Shown here: positions 10,401 through 21,200 of the stretch, piece by piece
Layout: every line of letters starts with the position of its first letter
Numbering within the stretch: position 1 is the stretch's first letter
Assembly: GCA_964035575.1 (NCBI GenBank)
Contig: OZ037858.1
Location: 434,001 to 498,000 of the forward strand
Length of the DNA stretch: 64,000 nt
From: Rhynchopus sp. YZ270_cl-10
Taxonomy: Eukaryota; Euglenozoa; Diplonemea; Diplonemida; Diplonemidae
Reading direction: 5' to 3'
The notes under the pieces: generated by a model
Database searches by the model: none
The model's input: the letters and a program-made list of their open reading frames with translations, nothing else
What the model was told of the DNA's origin: nothing
Position numbers and translations under genes: made by a program

Positions 10401-11369
10401 TCAAACAATCGGGTGGCACGGGGAGTTCTTGAGGAGGCACTGGTTGGTGCCACGGGCAAGGCGGATGTATCCAGACTCTCCCCAGCCAGATGCCCAGGAG
10501 TTCTTCACGATCCAGTAGTCGGGGGTCACTCCGACGGCGAGGACTCCGTGGTCAAGCTGGCGGGACTCGCAGTTGTCCATCACTCCACCCTGGTACGTCT
10601 GCCACGAGGTCGCGTCAACGGCGATCGAGATCGGTCCGTTGGTCATCATCCAGGTTGCCATCTCGTCCTCGTCGTGGGCAAGGTCCTTGAAGCTGGTGAT
10701 GGTGGAGCCGACCTTCATCGACGACTCGTACTTGCAGCTTCCGGTGATTCCTCCTCCGCTGGTGTACGGGTAGGCCTCCTCAGTCACGATGTCTCCGTTG
10801 TGGTTGTCCAGAAGCCACTGGAACGCGTTGTCCATCAGACCTCCGTTGCATCCGGCGTCGACCTTGTCGCACGACACAAGCTCCTGCTCGGACACCGAGG
10901 TCAGGGTGTTGTCCTTCGACCACTGTCCCTCAATTCCTCCAGTCGAGGAGAATGCCCAGCACGATCCGCACTGTGCCTGGTTCTTCACGTGGGTCACACG
11001 GTTCTGGGTCCTCCAGTCCACAGAGTCGCCCTTCACCTTCAGGATCTGGGACTCGGTGTACTGCTTCTTCGGGGACTCCTTGGCGGGCACGCTCAGGGTG
11101 TGGTACGCCTTGAACTCCTCCTCAGTCAGGTCGGTGAACTGGTTCATTCCGTGGCGGACTCCAGTCTTGGATCCGGCCTCACGCTCAGCAGCCTTCAGCA
11201 TGTTCTTCTTGAAGACGGCACGGCGGGCAGACTCGTCGGCACCGCTGTACTGCTTGTTGTAGGTCTGCTTGAAGTTGGCCCACAGCAGGCCCTCGTTCAT
11301 CTCCACGTACGACGCGGGCAGGGCAGTCGAGGCTGCCGCCATGGCGAGCACAGACAGAGCGGTCTTCAT
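10401..11369 (-). CDS. Papain-family (cathepsin L-like) cysteine protease, copy 1
   Basis: 322-residue preproprotease of family C1A. A signal peptide (residues 1-17) is followed by an I29-type propeptide and the mature enzyme (about 115-322). Catalytic residues are visible: oxyanion Gln131 and Cys137 in QAQCGSCWAF, His274 in LDHGVLAVG, Asn290 in VKNSWASGWGESG. Expected role is lysosomal or secreted endopeptidase. The ATG at 11369 is chosen because the other two copies share it and the leader; a longer reading upstream has no support. It is almost identical to copy 3 (24617-25585) and is a mosaic relative to copy 2 (15954-16922). An AG acceptor at 11396-11397 leaves a 26-nt 5' UTR. Single exon. 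The C-terminus ends SPCHPIV, adding a Cys not present in the other copies. Confidence 0.97.
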   Translation of the reverse strand: MKTALSVLAMAAASTALPASYVEMNEGLLWANFKQTYNKQYSGADESARRAVFKKNMLKAAEREAGSKTGVRHGMNQFTDLTEEEFKAYHTLSVPAKESPKKQYTESQILKVKGDSVDWRTQNRVTHVKNQAQCGSCWAFSSTGGIEGQWSKDNTLTSVSEQELVSCDKVDAGCNGGLMDNAFQWLLDNHNGDIVTEEAYPYTSGGGITGSCKYESSMKVGSTITSFKDLAHDEDEMATWMMTNGPISIAVDATSWQTYQGGVMDNCESRQLDHGVLAVGVTPDYWIVKNSWASGWGESGYIRLARGTNQCLLKNSPCHPIV

Positions 11370-12153
11370 TTTGTGTTTTGGGTGTTGTGGCTTGTCTGGA
11401 AGGTGGTGGTGTGGGTGCATGAGGGCGCATGTGTGGGGAGGCAAGGCGGGAGGAACAAACAAGCAAGAAGTGTGGTGGTGTGGTATTTTGTTATCCTGTA
11501 TTTCCTTGGCGCCAGCGTGCTGTGCTATATGCCGCTGTATCAAACAAAATAGAGAACGGTTGAGAAAAGCAAATCAAAAACATTAGATTCATAAAAACAA
11601 CAACAATAACAACAACACCAATAAAAGAACGTGAAGACCCGGTTCGCGGAGTTAGAGAGAGATGTTAGGAAACCCAAAAGAAGAAACGTGTTGTTGCTAT
11701 TGCAGACCCTGATGCGAAGGGATGCAGGGGTAAAAGAAACGACAAAAGTAAGTGATGGATGGGCCTCAGTGGACACAACACATCACTCTCGAGAAGAAAG
11801 TAACATGGGGGTTTGTAATGAAAGCTTTTGGATAAAAAGATAAATGCAGTGTCCTCTGCTCAAAGCAAGACACGACATCTACATCTGGATGCAATACATA
11901 AGTAGGCCTTTGGCAGGTGCCAAGGGTGTGCAAGGCCTGAGCACCGCAGCGTCACCAACAATGGGACAGCAGCACAAAGGAAACTTGCATGTCTTCCCCA
12001 GGCTTGTGGCCAAGATGCGCCACACACTACATACTATCACTGTGGGAGGGGAAGGGGGAAAAAGGAAAAAGGGACAAACAAAAGAAGCAAAATACTTCAA
12101 TGCAAATCATGACGAAGACAAAAACAGACACAAGTGTGGGTGTGTCGTCTTGT
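11370..12153. other. Spacer between protease copy 1 and GST
   Basis: Nothing convincing is seen beyond the acceptor region of the protease. AAC-rich short repeats (11598-11615) and a degenerate GGGCCTCAGTGGACAC piece (11760) recall the class IV repeat. Confidence 0.5.
11396..11397 (-). promoter_or_regulatory. Candidate trans-splice acceptor AG, protease copy 1
   Basis: On the transcribed strand CCTTCCAG precedes ACAAGCCACAACACCC. The sequence 3' of this AG is shared by all three protease genes, while that upstream differs. Confidence 0.5.
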
Positions 12154-12804
12154 TTACTCCTGCTTCACAAGGAAGTGGATGACCTCCCCGAAGGCAGACT
12201 TCCCGTCAAGCACAGTCTGCACACTCGGCAGTGCGAGCACACGCTCGTAGAAGGCAGACAGGGCAGGTGTTGCGTCCAGGCAGGTTGGTGACACAGCCTT
12301 CATCTGGTTCAGGATCGAGAAGAGGTGGAGCTCCCCAATGCAGCGCCCGCTCTCTGTGAAGCGGTCCTTGCCGGCACCGAGGAAGCGCTCCACGAGAGCA
12401 AGGCGGGCAGGGAAGGTCTCTCCCCACATTGTTGCAACAGCATCCGCAGGCTTGTCCTTGTTCAGGATCGACGGCTGCGTCTTGAGCAGGTCCGTCAGGA
12501 AGTCCTCGGCAATGCCAACAAGCATGTCGCTCCTTGCCTTCTCCGCCACAGTCGCGCCAACAGCGTTCACCCTGCGCCCAAGGTAGCTCAGCACTGCGAC
12601 CGACTGCGTCACCACACCTGCGTCCTCTGTCTCCAGCAGCGGCAGCTGTCCGAACGGGCACACCCCAGACGCCTTCATCTCAGGCCAGTTCTCCATCTGC
12701 ACCTTGTTCCCGGTGTACTTCACGTTGTACTCCTCCATCGTGAGCAGTGTCGACAGGCCCCTTGCCGTCAGGGGGAAGTACGAGAATGTCACAGGTGCCG
12801 ACAT
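12154..12804 (-). CDS. Sigma-like glutathione S-transferase
   Basis: 216 residues from the ATG at 12804. The N-terminal thioredoxin-like half begins TFSYFPLTARG, with the expected catalytic Tyr at residue 9. It carries the glutathione-binding elements PFGQLPLLE (cis-Pro) and TQSVAVLSYLGR, the standard sigma/prostaglandin-D-synthase-like arrangement. The C-terminal half is helical, as expected. Role: conjugation of glutathione to electrophiles, or isomerase activity; cytosolic, with no signal peptide. Length is typical. A CAG acceptor lies 36 nt upstream; the intervening CTATATACAC is more likely 5' UTR than a TATA box. Single exon. Confidence 0.93.
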   Translation of the reverse strand: MSAPVTFSYFPLTARGLSTLLTMEEYNVKYTGNKVQMENWPEMKASGVCPFGQLPLLETEDAGVVTQSVAVLSYLGRRVNAVGATVAEKARSDMLVGIAEDFLTDLLKTQPSILNKDKPADAVATMWGETFPARLALVERFLGAGKDRFTESGRCIGELHLFSILNQMKAVSPTCLDATPALSAFYERVLALPSVQTVLDGKSAFGEVIHFLVKQE

Positions 12805-13096
12805 TGTGTTGTGTGAGGTGGGGGTGTATATAGGTGTATGCTGGAGGGTCTTAGGATGAGATGAGATGAGATGAGGGTGGTTGGAGGTAGGTGCGTTGAA
12901 TGTGAAATGTGCGCTAGCGGGTGGGAGGTGAGGGGTGGTTTGAAAGCAAGACAAAAAGCCACAAGGCTTGTGGATCACCATCACCAAGGACAGGGCGTCG
13001 TTGGTTTGTGAAGGAAACACGAAAATGGATAACTAAATATGTTTCATGAACACTTCCCATCCCGCCCATCCCGGCCCCTTCCTGCGTTGATGAGAA

Positions 13097-13130
13097 GACG
13101 CTCTGTGCCTCGATGGACACCTGCATCTGT
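13097..13130 (-). repeat. Class IV repeat, copy a
   Basis: Begins GACGCTCTGTGCCTCG and ends CACCTGCATCTGT. It matches the copy at 13437 at 32 of 34 positions. Confidence 0.75.
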
Positions 13131-13436
13131 CTTCGGAGGAAGAGGAAGTGGGGGGCGCAGTGGGGTGGTTCGTGTCCATGACAAATCAACACACGCAACA
13201 ATGTTGTGGAACAAAGCATCGTCAGAAGCTGAACACAAAAAAGGAAGGTGCAGCAACACAACTCGTCTGTCCGACGACCAACTAATGCTGACCGCTGGAT
13301 GGACAAATACATCGTTGGAAAAAAACACAGAAAAATTTGAAAGATAAATGTGAACATCTTCAAATCAATAATCAAGAAGGGAGCACCCAACCCTGTCCCC
13401 GTTGACCCCCTCTGCGAGGAAATACTGCTGTGAGAG

Positions 13437-13470
13437 GACGCTCTGTGCCTCGGTGGACACCTGCGTCTGT
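13437..13470 (-). repeat. Class IV repeat, copy b
   Basis: Begins GACGCTCTGTGCCTCG and ends CACCTGCGTCTGT. It shares the GAGGC core (transcribed strand) with classes I-III. Confidence 0.75.
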
Positions 13471-13785
13471 TCTCTCCAGAAGGGCGCTTGCAAGTACAAG
13501 CAACACCTTCCCGCACAACAACAGCAAATCCCAACATTGAGTAGGTGGTGGCAGGTGGGCAGGTGGGTTGGTATCGGATATGTGGCGAAGGGGAGCACAC
13601 AACAACCACGCATCAAGAACACTAATGTTGGTGTTCTTGTTGCAAGAACGGTTGCTACATAGTATAAAAAGCTAAAACACAGAAAATGATATACGTTCAA
13701 AAGGCACAAAGCGCCCCAAAATTATGCTGCATTGGAAAAGGGACAGCGCACAAGGTGCATCCATCCTCAAGACCCATCCTCAGCC

Positions 13786-15324
13786 TCATGTGCTCATACA
13801 CGTGGCAGAGCAGCCGTCCCCCTCAACAGTGTTCCCGTCGTCGCACTGCTCACCGTCGTCAACGCTGCCATCACCACAGCACGTGACAGGGGTGAGTGCG
13901 GCAGACGCCTCCTCCAGCCACGTCCAGCCCCCCACAGGCGCGTTCGTGTATTCGGCCACCACAAAGCGTGCCAGCCCGTCGACCCCGTAGCTGTAGCTGT
14001 TCGCACTGCCCCCAGGCATATCCTGGATGCTGTGCAGGCTGCGGGCGCTGATGCTCCCAGCGAGGTACTCGCTCGTCGTGCCCGTGGCGTCGTGCGCAAA
14101 GGGCAGGGTGGCGTCGAGCGCCACGTCCGCCACATTCCCGCTGCCGTACCTCGCCTCGTAGTGTGTTGTCGTCAGGCTCCCCGCAGCAACGGCGCTGTAG
14201 CCGTGGTAGTCCTGCCACAGGGCGTACGTTCTGTCGATGTTTGCGTGGTGCAGGAAGAACAGCGGGTCTGCAGGGCTCCAGTCCGACGTCATTGTCTCCC
14301 CAATGTACGAGTGCACAGACTGGTGTGCACCCCCCTCGTACCCTGCGCTGAAGGACGCGTAGTCTGCGTGCACAACCTGCATCGCTACGTTCGCTGCCCC
14401 GTACGGACCACCACCAAAGATCGGGCTGCGGCGCTTCAGGCACGGGCTCCCCGGCTGCGACGTGGTCCACCCTGCAGCCACACCCTTGTCCACACAGGAC
14501 GTTGCGCTGTCCGTCGTCCCAGTCGGGTTTGTCGGCCCAAACGTCTTCGTCTTCCACACACACGTCTGCAGGGGGATGTCCGCCTCCCAGTCCCAGTACG
14601 GCACCGTCACACACTCGAACCCAGGCAGCGACCGCAGGGCGTTCTCGTACCCGAGCACAAACCACCTGTGCCACGGCAGGAACGCAGACGTCCCGTGCGC
14701 AATCCCTGCGTTCGTCACGTGCGACATCTCGATCTCGTCGTACACAGCCCGCTTCTGCGTCTTCAGTGCCGCCACAGCCGCAATGTAGTGCTCGCGGTCC
14801 GCACACGACAGCTGCGACCATGCGTGGCGCACACGTGGCGGGCACACCGGCGCCGGCACAGGCTCAGAGGTGGGCACCGCCGTTGGCACGGGTGTGGGTG
14901 GTGGCGTCTCTGTCGCAACACAGCTCCACGCGAACGTGAACCCAGCACGCGTCACACTGTAGTCCGACTTGAATTGCACCGCCATCGCGTGTGCCCCGTT
15001 CTTCGCATCTGCAGGGGCACTCGTCCCAGACGTGTGCGACACCTGGCTGTACACACCCGCCCCGTTGTCCCCCCACACCGTCACAAAGTCGTACCCAGAC
15101 TCTGTGTTGAACGACGAAAACCCGACAGTGAGCTCGTACCCCGCCCCACACGCCGGCACCTTCCAGCACAGGTCTTCGTTGTTCGAGTACCGCGACGAGC
15201 CTGCTTTGTGTGTCTGCGACCCAGATGCGGGCAGCACCGTGCAGTCACCAGGGATGCTGAGCCCTGCCACCTCGCTGCAGCACAGTGTGCAGGCCACTGC
15301 TGCCAGCGTCGCTGTGTGACGCAT
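13786..15324 (-). CDS. Secreted CUB-tyrosinase with DUF4215 tail
   Basis: 512 residues from the ATG at 15324. Signal peptide 1-20; CUB-like domain about 28-136 (four Cys, GYDFVTVWGD); Pro/Thr linker 139-160; tyrosinase common central domain about 165-465; C-terminal DUF4215 Cys-rich motif 483-509 (CGDG..GEQCDDGN..GDGC). CuA ligands are His202, His210 and His219 (HVTNAGIAH and FLPWHRWF). CuB ligands are His334, His338 and His360 (HQSVHSY and DPLFFLHHANIDR). All six copper ligands are present, so phenol or catechol oxidation is expected, outside the cell or in a secretory compartment. An acceptor-like CAACAG sits 4 nt before the ATG and another (ACACAG) 31 nt before. The CUB and DUF4215 additions suggest anchoring to glycan or matrix, which is inference. 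Single exon. Confidence 0.93.
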   Translation of the reverse strand: MRHTATLAAVACTLCCSEVAGLSIPGDCTVLPASGSQTHKAGSSRYSNNEDLCWKVPACGAGYELTVGFSSFNTESGYDFVTVWGDNGAGVYSQVSHTSGTSAPADAKNGAHAMAVQFKSDYSVTRAGFTFAWSCVATETPPPTPVPTAVPTSEPVPAPVCPPRVRHAWSQLSCADREHYIAAVAALKTQKRAVYDEIEMSHVTNAGIAHGTSAFLPWHRWFVLGYENALRSLPGFECVTVPYWDWEADIPLQTCVWKTKTFGPTNPTGTTDSATSCVDKGVAAGWTTSQPGSPCLKRRSPIFGGGPYGAANVAMQVVHADYASFSAGYEGGAHQSVHSYIGETMTSDWSPADPLFFLHHANIDRTYALWQDYHGYSAVAAGSLTTTHYEARYGSGNVADVALDATLPFAHDATGTTSEYLAGSISARSLHSIQDMPGGSANSYSYGVDGLARFVVAEYTNAPVGGWTWLEEASAALTPVTCCGDGSVDDGEQCDDGNTVEGDGCSATCMST

Positions 15325-15953
15325 CTTGCTGTTGTGTTTTGATACAAAAGGGGTTCTGTGTTGTGAGGTGGTGTGGGTGTGGATGTGGATGTGGGGAAGT
15401 GTCGCTCCATTGCAGTGGTGGGTGTTATGAGGTGTGCAGAAGGTAGAAAGGGAGAAGAGGAAGTGGGGAAGCTCTTTTGTCTTTTTGCTGAGTAGAACCT
15501 TGAGGGGTCTTCCACTGGTTCGAACAGGGTTTGTGGTCACTTCACTCCGGGTTTGAAACATACACATAAAAAGCACAAACGACCATTGTTGCGAAACTAC
15601 AACAAAAAAAAAAACAAGAAAACACACAAAACAGGCATGGATGCACGTAATTTGAAAATAGTTTTGAATTTGTATTTGAATTTGAACAATGAAAACGAAA
15701 CTGACGCAAGAGCAGCAGCAGGTGTTGCTGAAGCGTATTTAGTTTCTCATATCGATGCAAAATATAAAGGCAATGAAAAACAAGACCCACGAGGCGTGGT
15801 ATGGTATGGTGTGGTGTGGGAACTGCGAATGGAGGGGCACAGCTGTGCCCCAACCCCGCAGAACAGATAATTAAACAAAAGGAAACAAACAACATCATTT
15901 ATAAATAGACACGCGAACGCTGTCGCACCACAAGCTCCCGCAAGGCAGCGTAC
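15325..15953. other. Spacer, nothing further seen
   Basis: AT-rich with a few Asn-coding AAT/GAA runs (15650-15710). No repeat family member or gene recognised. Confidence 0.5.
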
Positions 15954-16922
15954 TTAGACGGAAGGCGCCGACGGGGAGTTCTTGAGGAGGCACTGGTTGG
16001 TGCCACGGGCAAGGCGGATGTATCCAGACTCTCCCCAGCCAGATGCCCAGGAGTTCTTCACGATCCAGTAGTCGGGGGTCACTCCGACGGCGAGGACTCC
16101 GTGGTCAAGCTGGCGGGACTCGCAGTTGTCCATCACTCCACCCTGGTACGTCTGCCACGAGGTCGCGTCAACGGCAATCGAGATCGGTCCGTTCTGGAGC
16201 ATCCAGGTTGCCATCTCGTCCTCGTCGTGGGCAAGGTTTGCGTAAGACACAATGGTGGCACCCACTTCCATGTCTGCCGTCCACTTGCACTCGCCAACAA
16301 AGCCGTTGCCAGCCGTGTACGGGTAGGCCTCCTCAGTCACGATGTCTCCGTTGTGGTTGTCCAGAAGCCACTGGAACGCGTTGTCCATCAGACCTCCACC
16401 GCACCCGGCGTCAACGTTGTCACACGCAGCAAGCTCCTGCTCAGACAGCGACACGAGCTGGTGTGCGGCGGACCACTGTCCCTCAATTCCTCCAGTCGAG
16501 GAGAATGCCCAGCACGATCCGCACTGTGCCTGGTTCTTCACGTGGGTCACACGGTTCTGGGTCCTCCAGTCCACGGAGTCGGCCTTCACCTTCAGGATCT
16601 GGGACTCGGTGTACTGCTTCTTCGGGGACTCCTTGGCGGGCACGCTCAGGGTGTGGTACGCCTTGAACTCCTCCTCAGTCAGGTCGGTGAACTGGTTCAT
16701 TCCGTGGCGGACTCCAGTCTTGGATCCGGCCTCACGCTCAGCAGCCTTCAGCATGTTCTTCTTGAAGACGGCACGGCGGGCAGACTCGTCGGCACCGCTG
16801 TACTGCTTGTTGTAGGTCTGCTTGAAGTTGGCCCACAGCAGGCCCTCGTTCATCTCCACGTACGACGCGGGCAGGGCAGTCGAGGCTGCCGCCATGGCGA
16901 GCACAGACAGAGCGGTCTTCAT
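15954..16922 (-). CDS. Papain-family cysteine protease, copy 2 (mosaic)
   Basis: 322 residues, with the same signal peptide, I29-like propeptide and catalytic residues (Cys137, His274, Asn290) as copy 1. The propeptide, the active-site region and the last third are nearly identical to copies 1 and 3. Two internal blocks differ strongly: about residues 152-175 (SAAHQLVSLSEQELAACDNV) and 203-230 (TAGNGFVGECKWTADMEVGA). The DNA between them, coding DNAFQWLLDNHNGDIV, is again identical. This patchwork points to gene conversion among paralogues. The C-terminus is SPSAPSV. A CCACAG acceptor at 16949-16950 precedes the same 5' UTR as the other copies. Likely an endopeptidase with altered surface or subsite loops. 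Confidence 0.97.
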   Translation of the reverse strand: MKTALSVLAMAAASTALPASYVEMNEGLLWANFKQTYNKQYSGADESARRAVFKKNMLKAAEREAGSKTGVRHGMNQFTDLTEEEFKAYHTLSVPAKESPKKQYTESQILKVKADSVDWRTQNRVTHVKNQAQCGSCWAFSSTGGIEGQWSAAHQLVSLSEQELAACDNVDAGCGGGLMDNAFQWLLDNHNGDIVTEEAYPYTAGNGFVGECKWTADMEVGATIVSYANLAHDEDEMATWMLQNGPISIAVDATSWQTYQGGVMDNCESRQLDHGVLAVGVTPDYWIVKNSWASGWGESGYIRLARGTNQCLLKNSPSAPSV

Positions 16923-16948
16923 TTTGTGTTTTGGGTGGTGTGGCTTGT

Positions 16949-16950
16949 CT
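16949..16950 (-). promoter_or_regulatory. Candidate trans-splice acceptor AG, protease copy 2
   Basis: TTCCCACAG on the transcribed strand precedes ACAAGCCAC. The sequence before the AG is unrelated to copies 1 and 3; the sequence after it matches them. Confidence 0.5.
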
Positions 16951-17360
16951 GTGGGAATTTATGGTGTGTGGGGGCCAATGTCGATGATGCAGATTAGTAA
17001 CAACAAGGGGTTCAATTATCGTTTTGTGCATCAGTTCAAGTTAATGTTTGCTGCCACAAAAAGGCTGCTTGGGGACTGGGCGGGGTGTGGAGAGGGGTAC
17101 GTTAAAAGCATAACAGAAGGAGCGAACCACACATGCAGACTTGTGTGCCTCTGGAGACTTGTTCCACGCAGCAGATGACAGTGCGGGACAGGAACAGAGC
17201 CTCTCGGACACACAGTAGCTGTGTCGCCTGGCTCCTTGCGTGACCACCGTACAATTCTTTCACCAACTGGGCTTTCGTTTTGCGAGAAGGCCTCTCGAAA
17301 TAAACTTGGCATCAAAACGCTGGCGTCGAACCGTTGACGGCATCACGTGGAAGAACAAAA

Positions 17361-17414
17361 GAAAAGACAACTTAATAAGATGATCCCAAGCCTCTCGTGC
17401 TTAGTCACCTTAAA
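17361..17414 (-). repeat. Dispersed hairpin repeat, class I
   Basis: AATAAGATGATCCCAAGC, loop CTCTCGT, GCTTAGTCACCTTAAA. One base of the left stem is changed (CCAAGC for CTAAGC). Confidence 0.7.
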
Positions 17415-18032
17415 CAACAACAAATTGTGAACTGTAAATTGAAGATGAATGAATAAGCCGCACATCTTTGTAAAGAAACACGTATCTCCCACCCTCCCAG
17501 AGTCTCTCGGATAGCACTTCTGATAAGCGAATGAGACTCAACAAAGAAAGAGAGTGAAGTGATTCGTGTTTTCTGAAAGATGAGAGGAACAGGTGTCCTA
17601 CGGACACACATGCATCTGTGTCTGAAAGGAACACTGCTGTGCTGTATTGTGGTCCCCTTTCGGGTGCCACCTTTGCGTGCAGCAGAAATGCTGTTTCTGG
17701 AAAACCGAATTTTCAAAAACAAAAAGTTGCAAATAATGTTCCAAAAATGCAAGAAGGAAACAAACAAAAAGAAAGCAACGTGGCATGACAAATGAAGCCG
17801 GAAGGTAAAACAAGACGGCATCAAATGTCAGGAAGGGGGAGGGTCAGGGTATGCGGGTTGGGATCGTTCTCTTACGGACGTGACACAAATTCGTCTTTTA
17901 CTGCACAGCGTGTGTTTCTCCAATTCTCCAGGATGGGAACGTCTGTTGCTCGAATGTAAAAGTTGCATGTGTCAGAGAAAGACAAAGAGAACAGGAGCAG
18001 GGAAGTGAAAGAACAAGAAATAGAAGTGACTG

Positions 18033-18070
18033 ACTTGAAATACAAAGCCCTCTTGTGACAGTGCACCAAA
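18033..18070 (-). repeat. Dispersed repeat, class III
   Basis: AAATACAAAGCCCTCTTGTG followed by ACAGTGCACC. It is the shortest class III copy. Confidence 0.55.
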
Positions 18071-18260
18071 ATAAACAAAGTCGGCAATACTATTCAGAAA
18101 AAAGTGAAGATAAAAAAAGTATGCAAAGGTAGATAGAAGCGAGGAAAGTAAAATGAAAGAAGAAAAAAAAGATTCTCGAAAAAAACGAAGAAATTACTTA
18201 GAAAAACGAAAACACTCATCTTCTTAGTTCAGAAGACGTGTCAGCTAAGATCATATCATA

Positions 18261-21200
18261 TCAGAAGTACGGGAGGATGAGCTCACGGTACGCTGCAAGC
18301 ACCTCAAAGGTCGCCCTGTCGGCCTTCAGCTGCACAGAAGCGGCCTTGCAGGCGATCTTGCCAACACGTGTCTTGCACTTCGACTTCTTCACTGCCTTCT
18401 CGAGGGAGCTGATGCGGCTGCGCAGCTTCGTGAACCATGCGTCCAGGACACCCTGCATGGTCTCGAGGAAGAGCGCCTCACCTGCAGCAGTGCTCCTCTT
18501 CGCAATGTCGAGGGCGGTGAACAGCGGCACGTCGACGGCGTCACGCTGCACAGCAGACGTGTCCCTCAGCAGCACAGCTCTCGACACAGTCACCTTCATC
18601 GCAGTGACAGCAAGACACAAAGAGGAGATGGAGCGGGTTCTTGAGCGTGAGCACTGAGCCTTCTTTTCGTCATATTCGGCACTCATCTTCGCGTGCTCGT
18701 TTGCGTACGAGGTGGCATTCTGTGTCGAGTCAATCATCTCCACAAGGATCGCCTTCGACTCGCTCTCAAGCGTTTCAATGAGCCTTTCGTGCTTCTCACG
18801 CAGCGCACTCACCGAGCAGCGTGTGAACTTCTTGAATTTGCCAAACTTCAGCTTCTTCGAAAGCTTCCCCAACGTCTTCTTGTTCTTCTCACACGAAACG
18901 ATCGCCTCCTCTGTCGCAATGATCTTCGCCGCAAGCCCGCGCAGACGCGACGACACCCCACGCTGTCCAGACCCAAGGAGCGACTCCTGCACCCACAGGT
19001 CGCGTGCAAGGCCGTCGCTGCTGTCCTTGCATCTCGCACGCATTGTCTTCCGGCAGGTGTTCTTCCTCCTCTTCTGTGTGATCTTCGCACTGATGCTGTT
19101 GCTGCTGCGCTCAATCTCGTCGCAGCCCTCAAGCGCACTTTTGCACTCACGCTCGTCCTCAGGGATGTCGAACCTGTTGAGGAGGTACGCATGGTACGAC
19201 GCATCGCGCACCAGCCCCACTTGCCCTTCAATTGTGTTCGGCGTGCTCCCAACAGCTGTCGGCGAGCCAGGCTGCTCGTTCACCAGCTCCCCGTCGAAGT
19301 CGGAGTAGAAGGTGTGCGACAGCTGCTGCGACAGGAAGTCCACAATGTCCATGAAGTTCACACGCACAGCAAAGCCGAGGTTGCGGTTGCGCTTCCCAAA
19401 CACAGTCACGTCGGCCTGGTAGGTCACAGCCACGTCGCTGTTGCTCACGTCGCTTGTCAACACCATGCTGTGCACTACAAGCATCTTCCCCAGCACGTCC
19501 CCAATCGCATCCACAACAGTAGCGAACACATCGACAGCACCCTCCGCCCAGGTCAGCACCTCCTCCGCAAAGTCAAGCAGAATCTTCGACTCCTCGACAA
19601 TGTCCTCTGCAAGCGAGATCAGTGCCGTCGCTGCCTTGCGCACACCCGAGAGCACCTTCTCCGATGCAGACAGCGCCTTCTTCACAACGTTCTTCGCAGA
19701 CTTGCACGCCTTCGACGCGAGCCACACCTTGCCACAGTCAAACTTGTCGACCTCCTTCTTCGCACGCGACACCTCCTCCTCCGCATCCTTGATGTCCGCA
19801 GCAGTGTCCTTCTTCACCTTGCTCAGCTCCGCCTTTGCCTTCTCCCACGCCTTGTCTGCAGACTCCACATCCTTCTTCGCGTCTGCCAGCTCCTTGTCCA
19901 TGTCGTCTGCAAGGTCCAGCAGGTACTTCGTTGCAGCACGCACAATCGCACCAATCAGGTCCGCCTCCAGCTCCGCACGCACCGTGTTCGAAAACCCTGG
20001 CTGCCCGGGACGCCCGTTGCTGATCATCGTCACATCTGCCTTGAGGGCCGACCCAAACGACAGCGCAAAGTGGCCCTCCACAGCATCGTCGCTCATCTGC
20101 AGGTACAGCGACACAGACTGCCCAAACACACTCGCCTTCCCGTCAATCAGCAGCGACTGCTCTGTCGCCTGCAGCACCATCTCAAACTGCGGGCCACGCT
20201 TGCTGTCGCTTGCTGACGTGATCGAGAGCGGTCCCCACTTCACAGGCTCCGCCTCAAACGCAGCAGACACCCCAGCCGCGTTCATCGCAAAGGACGCGTG
20301 GATCACCTTCACCACACCCCACAGCTCCAGGTTCGTCAGCTCAATCGACACACCTGCAGGGATCTCCACAGCCACGTCCGCAAAGACGATGCTCACAGCG
20401 TTCACAGGGTCGGCGTTGAAGGATCCCAGGAAGTGGTCCACAGACATGTCCGTCAGCACGCCCCCGACACCCTGTGTGCACGCCTTGCAGTCCAGCAGCC
20501 CCACCAGCACGTCGTGCACGTCCAGCGTCGTCACCTCCGCCTGGAACGCGTTCTTCGTCGGCTCCGCCAGGTTCACGCTCAGCGTCACGTACCCTTGCGC
20601 CGAGCTCAGCTGCACACCGCCCGTCAGTGCAAACTCGCTCAGAATGCCCGCCGGCGTGATCCCGAGGGAGAACCCAAGCGGGAACAGAATCGCCACACCG
20701 TTCATCCCGAAGGGCTTGTTCCACGGCTCGTTGCTGTCAAACGCCACCGCAAGCGAGAGCCCCACCGCATCCACAAGCAGCGCCGCAGACGCACTCAGCA
20801 CACGCTCGTCCATCGTCACGTCAATCACCACCCCAAACCCGAACTCGGGCGACCCCGCAGCCTTCACCACCAGCAGCAGCGACACCTCACGCAGCACCAC
20901 GTCCGGCGACCCCAGCTTCACCCCGCCGGCAAGCGCCAGGGCCAGGCGCATCTCCGTCGCACTCGACAGCGACGCCACAATTGTCACCCCGCCGTCCGCT
21001 GATGCGTCTGCCGTCTGGTCGTTCAGCGACGACGGCGTCACGGCTGCGATACCCGCCATCACACCCCCGTCCAGCGGGATCGTTGCTGCCAGGCTGAACC
21101 CCTTCGACACGTCCTTCCCCGCAAACGAAGTGGCTGCGTTTGCCACCGACACCGTCAGGCTGCTGGGCGCAATCGTCTCCACAACAGTCCCAGCCAGGCC

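Larger units (their letters stand above)
12805..13785. other. Spacer with a direct 34-bp repeat
   Basis: Contains two class IV repeat copies (13097-13130 and 13437-13470). A GATGA-type pentamer run (ATGAGATGAGATGAGATGAG, 12855-12874) forms a pyrimidine tract upstream of the GST acceptor. No gene is seen; open frames here run through the repeats. Confidence 0.5.
16923..18260. other. Spacer with class I and III repeats
   Basis: Holds a class I copy (17361-17414) and a class III copy (18033-18070). No gene is seen in either strand; A/T runs dominate 17700-17810 and 18100-18220. Confidence 0.55.

Noticed and set aside
12815-12830. CTATATAC upstream of the GST start as a TATA box
   Set aside because: It lies between the candidate acceptor AG and the ATG, so it is more likely 5' UTR; no similar box precedes the other genes.
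13850-15300. Long plus-strand open frames over the tyrosinase, proteases, giant secreted gene and giant coiled-coil gene
   Set aside because: They are antisense shadows of GC-rich genes: Arg/Pro/His/Ser-heavy, with no conserved motifs, while the minus-strand frames show clear families.
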